A stretch of DNA of 6,209 nt from Ruminococcus sp. UBA1780 (GTDB lineage Bacteria > Bacillota > Clostridia > Oscillospirales > Ruminococcaceae), in NCBI GenBank assembly GCA_002315235.1, contig DCGK01000004.1:1-6209 (forward strand), given 5' to 3'. Of this stretch, positions 1 through 6,133 are shown in pieces. A program made the position numbers and the translations under genes. The notes below the pieces were generated by a model. The model saw nothing but the letters and a program-made list of their open reading frames with translations. It searched no databases and was not told the DNA's origin. Every line of letters begins with the position of its first letter. Positions within the stretch are counted from its first letter, which is position 1.

Positions 1-59
1 TTAAAAGCAGAGCTTTGAATGAACATCAAAGCAAATCTGACGTTCACTGTATTTGTACT

Positions 60-109
60 GCCCTGCACATCCGTGCATACCGGCTGATTTTTTTTACGTC
101 AGTAAAAAA
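60..109 (+). promoter_or_regulatory. Leader hairpins upstream of the response regulator
   Basis: Two small inverted repeats precede the first gene. TGCAC (64-68) pairs with GTGCA (73-77) around the loop ATCC, with GCC (60-62) able to pair with GGC (82-84) outside it. This is followed after TGA by eight T (88-95), giving a terminator- or attenuator-like outline. A second perfect 8-base inverted repeat, TTTTTTAC (90-97) and GTAAAAAA (102-109), touches the AAGGAG ribosome binding site (108-113). The stems are short or A/T-only, so this may be the tail of an upstream terminator or nothing functional. No convincing promoter or coding region was found in bases 1-123. Confidence 0.3.
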
Positions 110-123
110 GGAGAAAACACAAA

Positions 124-837
124 ATGTCACTTGGAAAAGTTTTAATTATAGATGAGGACAAGAACAGCTGCAGCATACTGAAAAGTGCTCTTGAAAAAGA
201 CGGCAACTCTGTCATTCTGGCTCACGACGGCGAAAATGCCATGATTACCTTCAGGGCTGTCAAAACGGATTTTATTCTGCTTGACATTACAATTTCCGGT
301 GCTGACGGCTGGCAGCTCTGCAGGGATATACGAAAAAAATCGAATATTCCGCTGATTATCATCAGCTCAAGAAGTGAGGTTTTTGACAAGGTTCTCGGTC
401 TGGAGCTGGGTGCCGATGACTACATTGTCAAGCCTTTCGATATAAAGGAAGTAATGGCAAGAATAAAAGCCGTTCACCGAAGAACAAGTTTCTCAGGAAA
501 CATCGACAACAAGGAAGTTATTCACGACGGTCTGGTTATAAACCTCTCCCAGTATGAGCTGAAGGTAAACGGAATCGTAAAGGATGCCCCGCCGAAGGAG
601 CTTGAACTTCTTTATTTCCTCGCCTCAAACCCTAACAGGGTTTACACAAGAGACCAGCTTCTTGATGAAGTCTGGGGTTTTGAGTACTACGGTGACTCCA
701 GAACAGTCGACGTTCATATCAAACGTCTCCGTGAAAAGCTTGAAGGAGCCTCCTCCAGATGGGCGCTGAAAACCGTATGGGGCGTAGGTTACAAGTTCGA
801 AACGGAAGATGAACCGAACACAAAACAGATTATATGA
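124..837 (+). CDS. OmpR/PhoB-family response regulator transcription factor
   Basis: This 237-residue protein is a cytoplasmic two-component response regulator that should bind DNA when phosphorylated. The receiver domain spans about residues 4-118. It has the acidic pair D10/E11, the phospho-acceptor D54 in LLDITISGADG, S81 at the conserved Thr/Ser switch position, and K103 in the DDYIVKPFD motif, so the phosphorylation site is complete. A winged-helix output domain follows at about residues 132-226, with the typical TRDQLLDEVWG, RTVDVHIKRLREKLE and VWGVGYKF stretches. Length is normal for the family. The ATG is preceded by AAGGAG at 108-113. The proline usual after the phosphorylation strand (LPG) is replaced by serine (ISG), a mild deviation. 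No sensor kinase gene is adjacent in the window, and the next gene is a membrane protease 10 bases downstream, almost certainly co-transcribed. The signal sensed and the target genes cannot be read from the sequence. Confidence 0.95.
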   Translation: MSLGKVLIIDEDKNSCSILKSALEKDGNSVILAHDGENAMITFRAVKTDFILLDITISGADGWQLCRDIRKKSNIPLIIISSRSEVFDKVLGLELGADDYIVKPFDIKEVMARIKAVHRRTSFSGNIDNKEVIHDGLVINLSQYELKVNGIVKDAPPKELELLYFLASNPNRVYTRDQLLDEVWGFEYYGDSRTVDVHIKRLREKLEGASSRWALKTVWGVGYKFETEDEPNTKQII

Positions 838-842
838 AAGGA
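837..842 (+). promoter_or_regulatory. Ribosome binding site deciding the protease start at 848
   Basis: AAAGGA lies 5 bases before the ATG at 848 and overlaps the last base of the upstream TGA stop (835-837). A longer in-frame reading from an ATG at 809 would overlap the response regulator by 29 bases, and I see no good ribosome binding site for it. The ATG at 848 is therefore preferred. The arrangement suggests re-initiation or coupling with the upstream gene. Confidence 0.7.
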
Positions 843-847
843 TATAT

Positions 848-2152
848 ATGAACCAGTTTGATACACACACTGACAGCATCAGCAGCCCTGAACCGGAAAA
901 CGTTCAGATCAGACCGGAGAACGTGCTGGAAAAGGATTTTCAGGTTTATGAAACTGAACAGTTTAAATGCAGCTCAGATTACAGAAACAAATTAAAAGGA
1001 CCTGAGGAAACCATTCCGAAACCGGCAGTTTTTCTCGCAGTAACCGCTGTACTATTCATCTTTGCATTCTCGCTGTACTGCATTATTGCAAGAACGTTTG
1101 ACCTTAAGGAAGGCTTCTATTCCCCTGATACCGGTACAACAGTAATACTCGGACTTAACAGCCGTCCGGAAAAGCACGAACTCAGGGATGAAAGCGGCAG
1201 ATATACTTCCGAAGGTATATGTGAAGCAGTCGGTCCTTCAGTTGTCGAAATTCTGATTTACGACACAAAAAAGAGCAAGGTTAATCCGATAAGCTCAGGG
1301 TCAGGAATTATCCTTTCCGATAACGGTTTTATCGTCACAAACGCTCATGTTATTACCACAGGAAACTCCGTTAAGGTTGCACTGTCGGACAAAACGGTTT
1401 TCGATGCAAAAATCATCGGATATGACGCTAAAACCGATCTGGGAGTAATTAAAATCTCCCCGGGCACTTCAAAGCTCAGAGCTGCCGAATTCGGCAACTC
1501 CGAAGAAGTTGTACAGGGCGAACAGGTTATGGCCATAGGAAACCCGGGAGGTCTTCACGGAAGTATTTCAGGCGGGTTTGTCTCAGGCATCAACCGTATG
1601 ATAAGAGGAGACTCAACAGGACGTGAAATGAACTGCATCCAGACAGATGCCGCAATCAGTCCGGGGAACTCGGGCGGAGCTCTCGTAAACATGTTCGGCC
1701 AGGTAATAGGCATCACTTCATCAAAATACGTCAGCTCAAGCTATGAGGGCCTTGGTTTTGCAATTGCAGTAAATGACGCCAAGCCCGTAATCGAGGAGCT
1801 TATAGCAAACGGATTCATCAGCGGACGCTTCAAGGTCGGTATCAGCTTTTATGAAATCACCGAGGAACAGTCAAAGGAATCCGGCCTCCCGCAGGGTCTG
1901 CTGATAGATACCATCGACGAGGAATGTGATATCTCCGAATCAGGACTTAAGACACAGGATATAATTGTCGAGGTTGAAGGAAGCAAGGTATCAGATTACG
2001 ACACCTTTATGGAGGCTATAAACGGACACGGAAAGAAAGCCGGCGACAGGGTTCATGCCAAAGCCGTAAGAATTGATGAAAAGGATGATAAAAAGCGCGA
2101 AACCTTCAGCTTTGAATTCACTCTCAAGCCAGATACTTCAGGTGATTACTGA
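848..2152 (+). CDS. Membrane-anchored HtrA/DegP-like serine protease with PDZ domain
   Basis: The protein is 434 residues from the ATG at 848. An acidic, probably disordered cytoplasmic segment (about 1-58) is followed by one hydrophobic helix (about 60-81). The trypsin-like S1C protease domain (about 121-315) would then lie outside the membrane. The catalytic triad is complete: H167 in VTNAHV, D197 in KTDLGVIKI and S275 in SPGNSGGAL. The MAIGNPGG stretch typical of HtrA proteins is at about 228-235. One PDZ domain (about 327-425) has the usual SGLKTQDIIVEVEG core. Proteins of this type degrade or refold misfolded envelope proteins. Placement directly behind a response regulator suggests an envelope-stress or cell-wall role. 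In Bacillus-type wal operons an HtrA-like gene also follows a WalR regulator, but with kinase and accessory genes between them. There is no cleavable signal peptide, so the anchor is probably uncleaved. The fold is clear; the substrates are unknown. Confidence 0.93.
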   Translation: MNQFDTHTDSISSPEPENVQIRPENVLEKDFQVYETEQFKCSSDYRNKLKGPEETIPKPAVFLAVTAVLFIFAFSLYCIIARTFDLKEGFYSPDTGTTVILGLNSRPEKHELRDESGRYTSEGICEAVGPSVVEILIYDTKKSKVNPISSGSGIILSDNGFIVTNAHVITTGNSVKVALSDKTVFDAKIIGYDAKTDLGVIKISPGTSKLRAAEFGNSEEVVQGEQVMAIGNPGGLHGSISGGFVSGINRMIRGDSTGREMNCIQTDAAISPGNSGGALVNMFGQVIGITSSKYVSSSYEGLGFAIAVNDAKPVIEELIANGFISGRFKVGISFYEITEEQSKESGLPQGLLIDTIDEECDISESGLKTQDIIVEVEGSKVSDYDTFMEAINGHGKKAGDRVHAKAVRIDEKDDKKRETFSFEFTLKPDTSGDY

Positions 2153-2208
2153 TTTTTGTACGGATACAGTAAGCTCCGGAATATTTTGTCGTTTACTATA
2201 ATAAACAT

Positions 2209-2255
2209 ACAGCACATCAAATTACGCAGATGCGTATATCTGATGTGCTGTTTTT
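2209..2255 (+). terminator. Compound hairpin terminator between convergent operons
   Basis: A perfect 11-base stem, ACAGCACATCA (2209-2219) with TGATGTGCTGT (2241-2251), encloses a second small stem, TACGC (2223-2227) with GCGTA (2232-2236), around the loop AGAT. On the + strand it is followed by TTTTT C TTATTTTT, a good intrinsic terminator for the protease operon. On the minus strand the stem begins 5 bases after the rsmI stop. It is preceded by A-rich sequence and followed by a weaker T-rich stretch (ATGTTTATTATA), so it may work in both directions. Confidence 0.85.
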
Positions 2256-2256
2256 C

Positions 2257-3087
2257 TTATTTTTCAGAATTTATAATCTGATAAAGTTCACTCTTTCTGT
2301 AGCCTGTTTCCTGAGCAATTATTTTGCAGGCGGCACTTGTCTTCTCGCCTTCGCTGACAAGATTTCTGACCATTTCAACTGCCTGCTCAAGGGTGCACTC
2401 AGGTTCGTCACTCTCAGGCTTTCCTTCGATAACAAGAACATATTCCCCCTTCGGTGATTTGTCCCTGTAATACTCAACCGCTCCTGAAAGTGTCGTTCTG
2501 ATAACCTCCTCGTATACCTTTGTAAGCTCACGGCAGAGCGAAATCTTTCTGTCGCCGAAATACTTCAGCATATCCTCGAGTGTGGAAATCAGCTTGTGAG
2601 GCGCCTCATAGAATATCATGGTGTTTTTATAGTTTTTTACTTCCTCAAGGTGCTCGATTCTCTGCTTTTTAGTTACCGAAAGAAAACCCTCAAAGGAAAA
2701 CCTTGACGTTGAAAGTCCTGATATCGCAAGGGCTGATACAACGGCGCTCGGTCCCGGAACTACCTTCACCGGAATATCATTTTCATAGCAGAGTCTGACA
2801 AGGCCCTCGCCCGGATCTGAAATACACGGCATACCGGCATCAGTAACAACGGCACCGTTCTCTCCTGCTGCCAGTCTGTTTATTATGCCTTCGGCACACA
2901 GCTTCGAGCTGTGGTCATGGTAGCTTACAAGAGGTTTTTTTATATCATATTTGTTAAGCAGCCTGAGCGTAACCCTGGTATCCTCCGCTGCTATAAAATC
3001 AACTTCATTAAGTGTATCAAGTGCTCTCAGAGTAATGTCCGAGATATTTCCTATCGGTGTTCCGAGTACGTAAAGTGTTCCTGCCAT
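2257..3087 (-). CDS. 16S rRNA (cytidine(1402)-2'-O)-methyltransferase RsmI
   Basis: This 276-residue enzyme is expected to transfer a methyl group from S-adenosylmethionine to the 2'-OH of C1402 in the decoding centre of 16S rRNA, which fine-tunes start-codon use and fidelity. It has the tetrapyrrole-methylase fold with family motifs in order: LGTPIGN (8-14), AAEDTR (33-38), SYHDH (55-59), TDAGMPCISDPG (82-93), VPGPSAV (110-116), YEAPHK (160-165), RELTK (186-190) and PKGEYVLVIEG (212-222). A C-terminal helical region (about 232-274) matches the small helix-turn-helix-like tail of RsmI. Length is normal. The ATG start has a GAGGAG ribosome binding site at 3098-3103 inside the end of the upstream trmN6 gene. 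Only one base separates the trmN6 stop from this ATG, so the two are co-transcribed and probably translationally coupled. Confidence 0.97.
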   Translation of the reverse strand: MAGTLYVLGTPIGNISDITLRALDTLNEVDFIAAEDTRVTLRLLNKYDIKKPLVSYHDHSSKLCAEGIINRLAAGENGAVVTDAGMPCISDPGEGLVRLCYENDIPVKVVPGPSAVVSALAISGLSTSRFSFEGFLSVTKKQRIEHLEEVKNYKNTMIFYEAPHKLISTLEDMLKYFGDRKISLCRELTKVYEEVIRTTLSGAVEYYRDKSPKGEYVLVIEGKPESDEPECTLEQAVEMVRNLVSEGEKTSAACKIIAQETGYRKSELYQIINSEK

Positions 3088-3088
3088 A

Positions 3089-3823
3089 TCAGTTTCGCTC
3101 CTCGCCTGTCAGTCTGTATATTTTCTTAACCTCATCCGAATATCCGTCCTCACCCTGCATGTACAGCTGAGGAGCAACCTTCATATACGGCTTTGAACCC
3201 TTCTTTCCTTCTATAAGGAAAAGCCATGGTGCCTGTTCAGGAGTGTTGCTTACAAATCTCAGAAGCTTCGGCTCGATATCCGCTGCTCTCATTGCCGAAA
3301 TAACGTCACCGAGTCTTTCAGGTCTGTTGCACATGCACAGTCTGCCTCCGAATTTCAGAAGTCTGGATGCGGCACGGCACACATCATAAATATCGCAGAG
3401 TATTTCATGGCGCGCTATTCTCTGGGATGTAAGTGCGCTTTCAATTCCGGCATTTGCTGCCTTGTACGGAGGATTGCAGACAACAAGCGAACATTTTCCA
3501 AGAGGAGCTCCTTCCCACAGGACCTTAAGGTCAGCACAGACCGGTTCTATGTTGGTCAGTCCGCTCCTTTCGATTCCGAGCTTAAGCTGTTCTATTGCAT
3601 TTTCCTGTATATCAACCGCATAGATTTTCGACGGTGCATTTTCACGTGACATAATCAGTGAAATAATTCCGCATCCGGTTCCGAGCTCGCACACAGTATC
3701 ATTTCTTTTATAGCCCGTAAAATCCGTAAGCAGAAAAGCATCAGTTCCGAAGCGGTGGTCATCACTTGCGCAAACCCACACGCTGTCTGAAAGCTTTTCA
3801 TATGTATATTTGTCCTCGTTCAA
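3089..3823 (-). CDS. tRNA1(Val) (adenine(37)-N6)-methyltransferase-like (TrmN6/YabB)
   Basis: This 244-residue class I SAM-dependent methyltransferase probably methylates N6 of adenine 37 in a tRNA anticodon loop. The SAM-binding motif I, ELGTGCG, is at 46-52, with an acidic ribose-binding D71 at the end of strand 2. The catalytic NPPY motif of N6-adenine methyltransferases is at 117-120. The ARHE stretch at 137-140 and the N-terminal DDHRFGTDAFLL segment (21-32) are typical of the YfiC/YabB group rather than of DNA or protein-glutamine methyltransferases. The start is a TTG at 3821-3823; no in-frame ATG or GTG fits near the GAAAGGA site (3834-3840). It is the first gene of an operon with rsmI. 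In Bacillus subtilis yabB and the rsmI gene (yabC) sit together with yazA between them; yazA is absent here. The methyltransferase assignment is secure; the exact tRNA target is inferred from the family. Confidence 0.9.
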   Translation of the reverse strand: MNEDKYTYEKLSDSVWVCASDDHRFGTDAFLLTDFTGYKRNDTVCELGTGCGIISLIMSRENAPSKIYAVDIQENAIEQLKLGIERSGLTNIEPVCADLKVLWEGAPLGKCSLVVCNPPYKAANAGIESALTSQRIARHEILCDIYDVCRAASRLLKFGGRLCMCNRPERLGDVISAMRAADIEPKLLRFVSNTPEQAPWLFLIEGKKGSKPYMKVAPQLYMQGEDGYSDEVKKIYRLTGEERN

Positions 3824-3833
3824 ATTTACGATG

Positions 3834-3840
3834 TCCTTTC
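3834..3840 (-). promoter_or_regulatory. Ribosome binding site supporting the TTG start of trmN6
   Basis: Read on the minus strand this is GAAAGGA, 10 bases before TTG at 3823-3821. The in-frame codons between the site and the TTG (GAC, ATC, GTA, AAT) include no ATG, GTG or TTG, and the nearby ATG in CATATGAA is out of frame. TTG is therefore the best start. Confidence 0.6.
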
Positions 3841-3891
3841 ATGAATGTATTCCCAGCCAGTCCGGTACAGACTGATTTTCTGACGTATATC

Positions 3892-3920
3892 ATTATAGCA
3901 TACCTGAATATTTTTGTACA
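3892..3920 (-). promoter_or_regulatory. Promoter of the trmN6-rsmI operon (minus strand)
   Basis: On the minus strand TATAAT (3897-3892) is preceded by TGC, making an extended -10 box (TGCTATAAT). A weak -35, TGTACA (3920-3915), matches 4 of 6 consensus bases at 17-base spacing. Transcription would start near 3885, giving a leader of about 60 bases before the TTG start. The leader contains one short stem (3858-3862 with 3870-3874) and nothing that resembles a riboswitch. Confidence 0.7.
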
Positions 3921-3942
3921 TTGATTTTTTTGAAATTTAGTA

Positions 3943-3971
3943 TTGTAATTAAACTAATATTATGATATAAT
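3943..3971 (+). promoter_or_regulatory. Promoter of tRNA-Arg
   Basis: TTGTAA (3943-3948) and a perfect TATAAT (3966-3971) are separated by 17 bases. TGA directly before the -10 gives an extended -10 box. Upstream sequence is A/T-rich, including a T-run at 3924-3931 that could act as an UP-like element. The expected start near 3978 leaves about 20 bases before the mature tRNA end at 3999, as is usual for a single tRNA gene. Confidence 0.8.
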
Positions 3972-3998
3972 TGAATACGTAAGTCAATATTCATATAT

Positions 3999-4072
3999 GT
4001 TTCCGTAGCTCAGCAGGATAGAGCGACCGCCTCCTAAGCGGTAGGTCGGGTGTTCGAATCACCTCGGAAACG
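3999..4072 (+). tRNA. tRNA-Arg (anticodon CCU)
   Basis: A full cloverleaf can be folded by eye. The acceptor stem GTTTCCG (3999-4005) pairs with CGGAAAC (4065-4071), all seven Watson-Crick. The D stem is GCTC (4008-4011) with GAGC (4021-4024). The anticodon stem ACCGC (4026-4030) pairs with GCGGT (4038-4042) around the loop CTCCTAA, whose anticodon CCT at 4033-4035 reads AGG. The T arm is GGGTG/CACCT with loop TTCGAAT. The discriminator is G4072 and the 3' CCA is not encoded, so it must be added after transcription. The gene has its own promoter upstream. The stop codon of the convergent phosphatase gene begins at the next base. Confidence 0.97.
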
Positions 4073-4924
4073 TTACCGGCCGCAGCATATCAGAGCGGCC
4101 TTTTTAATATCGCTGATTTTCAGGGCTACCCCGTCTTCAGCGTTTGACTTTATTATGCCGGAAGCAGCCTGCTTCACCTCTTCACGTGCATTTGAAACCG
4201 CCCAGGTTTCATCACATGCCCTGAACAGAGGCAGATCATTAAGGTTGTCTCCGAAGCCGGTAACCTTATCAAATCCATACCTGCTGCGGAGGTACATAAC
4301 TGCATTGTATTTGGATGCCTCAGATGAGCTCAGTTCCATATACCATGAATCGCTGCTGTACACATCCCGGTAATAATCAATATGAAGCCCCTCGGTATTT
4401 CTGAGGAGACCGTAAACCGGGTCAAGTTTTTCCTTTGTATCCGTAACGGAAAAGTACACTGCATTTTTTCCGGCACACATGGAAAAGCTTTCTGTCTTTA
4501 TAAATTTCTTGCCGAATTTACGTGTTCTTTCCTCATAAAATTTTTTCGCATATTCCGAATCAAGATTTTCATACCAGGTTTCAAGAATACCATCATTTAT
4601 TGTAAACAAAAATCCGGACAAATCAAATCTTTTAAGTATATCTGTCATTTTTTCAAATGCACTGTCCGGTATTTTTTCAGTTTTAATATATTCCTTTTTT
4701 ACTGTGTCATATATGCAGACACCGTTCATAAGGACAACAGGCACATTGATATTGATTTTTTCGGTCATCGGAACGGCTTTAACAACGGTACGCGCTGTCG
4801 CAAAGCTGAAAAAGCCTCCGGAACTTATAAAATCATTGATTATACGTACTGAATTTTCGGAAACTTCTGCCCTTTCATTGAGCAGAGTACCGTCAAGATC
4901 AGATATATACAGTGTTTTATTCAT
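4073..4924 (-). CDS. Cof-type HAD-IIB family sugar-phosphate/nucleotide phosphatase
   Basis: This 283-residue cytoplasmic hydrolase belongs to the haloacid dehalogenase superfamily, subclass IIB (Cof/YbiV-like). All core motifs are present: motif I DLDGTLL (9-15) with nucleophile D9 and acid/base D11, motif II T43 in FATAR, motif III K205 in EASKYNAV, and motif IV GFGDNLND (223-230) with D226 and D230 for Mg2+ binding. The EDGVA stretch (263-267) near the end is also typical. The cap module lies between motifs II and III, about residues 85-195. These enzymes dephosphorylate small phosphorylated metabolites, often with broad specificity, and the substrate cannot be told from sequence. The ATG start is supported by AAGGAG (4940-4935), 10 bases away. 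The stop codon abuts the end of the convergent tRNA-Arg, and the last codons form the hairpin that probably terminates the tRNA. No separate minus-strand terminator is obvious. Confidence 0.94.
   Translation of the reverse strand: MNKTLYISDLDGTLLNERAEVSENSVRIINDFISSGGFFSFATARTVVKAVPMTEKININVPVVLMNGVCIYDTVKKEYIKTEKIPDSAFEKMTDILKRFDLSGFLFTINDGILETWYENLDSEYAKKFYEERTRKFGKKFIKTESFSMCAGKNAVYFSVTDTKEKLDPVYGLLRNTEGLHIDYYRDVYSSDSWYMELSSSEASKYNAVMYLRSRYGFDKVTGFGDNLNDLPLFRACDETWAVSNAREEVKQAASGIIKSNAEDGVALKISDIKKAALICCGR
4078..4105 (+). terminator. Intrinsic terminator of tRNA-Arg, inside the phosphatase gene
   Basis: GGCCGC (4078-4083) and GCGGCC (4095-4100) form a perfect 6-base GC stem with an 11-base loop, followed by TTTTT (4101-4105). 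It begins 5 bases after the mature tRNA end. The same bases encode residues near the C-terminus of the phosphatase (about 275-282) on the other strand. On the minus strand no T-run follows the stem, so it acts in the tRNA direction only. Confidence 0.8.
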
Positions 4925-4925
4925 A

Positions 4926-4954
4926 GTGATAACACTCCTTGTTTAAGATATTAT
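4926..4954 (+). promoter_or_regulatory. Candidate promoter for the TPR/SEC-C gene
   Basis: GTGATA (4926-4931, 4 of 6 consensus bases) and TATTAT (4949-4954, 5 of 6) are spaced by 17 bases. They lie in the 63-base gap between the divergent phosphatase and TPR/SEC-C genes, giving a leader of about 27 bases. A/T-rich sequence makes chance matches likely. No clear minus-strand promoter for the phosphatase was identified in the same gap. Confidence 0.35.
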
Positions 4955-4987
4955 TTTTATTCACATAAATCAGAAAGGAAAAAACTC

Positions 4988-6133
4988 ATGGCCAAGGACA
5001 AGCCGGAATCAAAAAGTGAAATTCAAAAGCTTGCCGCGGAATTTCTCGAAAATGAAAACCCGGGAAAAGCAATCAAACTGCTTGAAAACGCTGAGATTTC
5101 CGAAAAGGATACCGAACTGCAGCACATGCTTGCCAGTGCTTATGCCGACAGAAAATGGGGCAAAAAAGCCATGGCCCAGTATCAGCGCTGTCTTGCAGGC
5201 GACCGTATTTATCCGTCACTGATTCAGGATTATTCAGAATTCATGCTTGATTCAGAGGAGCACATTCTTCTTAACAGCTTCCTCTGTGAACTTCTTAACA
5301 GAAAGAACCTCGGTGCAGACTCTGCAGCAATGACCGTTGCAATGCTCTGCTCATCACTTGGTGACTGCATGCTGAACGGTATCAGCACAGAAATTACTCC
5401 TGACTTTTTCAGAAGCTATCTGTCAGAACACCCGGAAGCAGCTGACAAAGCATTTTTCTCAGCTGTTATGAGAAATCTCGCCGGAACGCCTAACGATCCG
5501 TCATTTGCTTCAGTTGCAGACCACATTCTCAAAATAATGACTGACAATGTGCCTGACATACTTTACAGCACAGAGTTTCAGAGCGCAGTTGCTGATTTTG
5601 AAATATCTCTTATTCTTTATTCAAACACAGTCAACCCTCTCACACTTCTTGGTATGAGAACTGCAAAGCTCATATTTGCTTCACCTTCTGATGACACCGA
5701 CTATCTCAGATATCTTGTATTCGACGCAAAAATGAACGTTGTTGAAGCACGCAGGAACGGAACTATCAGCACCGAAAAATTCGCTTTTGTCTGTCCGTAT
5801 CTCTGGTCACTGATTGCAAAATTCGTAACAGGCGTCATAAACACTCCTGATCTGAAAAAATTTGCACGTGATGAGATTTATTCAGAGCTCAGAAATGCGT
5901 CACCGAATCTCCTCAGCATATTTGAAAAAAATCTTTCTGCTGACGGATTTGCTGCACTTAAGGAATTCATAAGCTCTCCTGCATCAGCTCCGAAGCCTGC
6001 AGTGTTCAGCGGAAACAAAATAATAAACAGACCTGTTGTTTCATCAAAAACAGCACCTAATTCCCCTTGTCCGTGCGGCAGCGGAAAGAAATACAAAAAG
6101 TGCTGCGGACTTAATCAGTGCTTTCTTAAATAA
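4988..6133 (+). CDS. TPR-like protein with C-terminal SEC-C zinc-binding motif
   Basis: This 381-residue soluble protein has no signal peptide or membrane helix. Residues about 11-75 form two or so TPR-like helical hairpins (for example LQHMLASAYADRKWGKKAMAQYQRCL). Residues about 80-328 are mostly helical by composition and match no family I recognise. A Pro/Ser/Ala-rich linker (about 329-357) leads to the SEC-C motif PCPCGSGKKYKKCCG (360-374), with zinc ligands C361, C363, C372 and C373. SEC-C is known from the SecA C-terminus, where it contacts SecB and ribosomes, and occurs at the ends of many otherwise unrelated proteins. The role here may be binding to ribosome or chaperone partners, but this is inference. 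The ATG is supported by GAAAGGAA (4973-4980). The last seven residues (LNQCFLK) are encoded by the left arm of a long inverted repeat, so the natural C-terminus may have been altered. The precise function is unknown. Confidence 0.85.
   Translation: MAKDKPESKSEIQKLAAEFLENENPGKAIKLLENAEISEKDTELQHMLASAYADRKWGKKAMAQYQRCLAGDRIYPSLIQDYSEFMLDSEEHILLNSFLCELLNRKNLGADSAAMTVAMLCSSLGDCMLNGISTEITPDFFRSYLSEHPEAADKAFFSAVMRNLAGTPNDPSFASVADHILKIMTDNVPDILYSTEFQSAVADFEISLILYSNTVNPLTLLGMRTAKLIFASPSDDTDYLRYLVFDAKMNVVEARRNGTISTEKFAFVCPYLWSLIAKFVTGVINTPDLKKFARDEIYSELRNASPNLLSIFEKNLSADGFAALKEFISSPASAPKPAVFSGNKIINRPVVSSKTAPNSPCPCGSGKKYKKCCGLNQCFLK

Noticed and set aside
43..54. TTCACTGTATTT here also occurs at 6170-6181 inside the right-edge repeat
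   Set aside because: About one 12-base direct match is expected by chance in a window of this size, and the flanking sequence does not continue the similarity.
809..847. Longer N-terminus of the protease starting at ATG 809
   Set aside because: It would overlap the response regulator by 29 bases and I see no good ribosome binding site for it, while ATG 848 has AAAGGA at good spacing.
2197..2202. TATAAT after the protease gene as a possible promoter
   Set aside because: No -35 lies at a sensible distance, it runs straight into the terminator hairpin, and no + strand gene follows.
3858..3874. Short inverted repeat CAGTC/GACTG in the trmN6 leader as a possible riboswitch or operator
   Set aside because: Only five base pairs, with no conserved riboswitch core visible in the roughly 60-base leader.
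3999..4072. tRNA-Arg as an integration site for a mobile element
   Set aside because: No duplicated tRNA 3' segment, integrase or foreign-looking genes are visible in the window; a normal chromosomal gene follows directly.
4382..4852. Open frame of 156 codons on the + strand opposite the HAD phosphatase
   Set aside because: It is the shadow of a gene with all HAD motifs intact. The translation is rich in Phe, Cys and Ile with no recognisable domain, and it has no convincing ribosome binding site.
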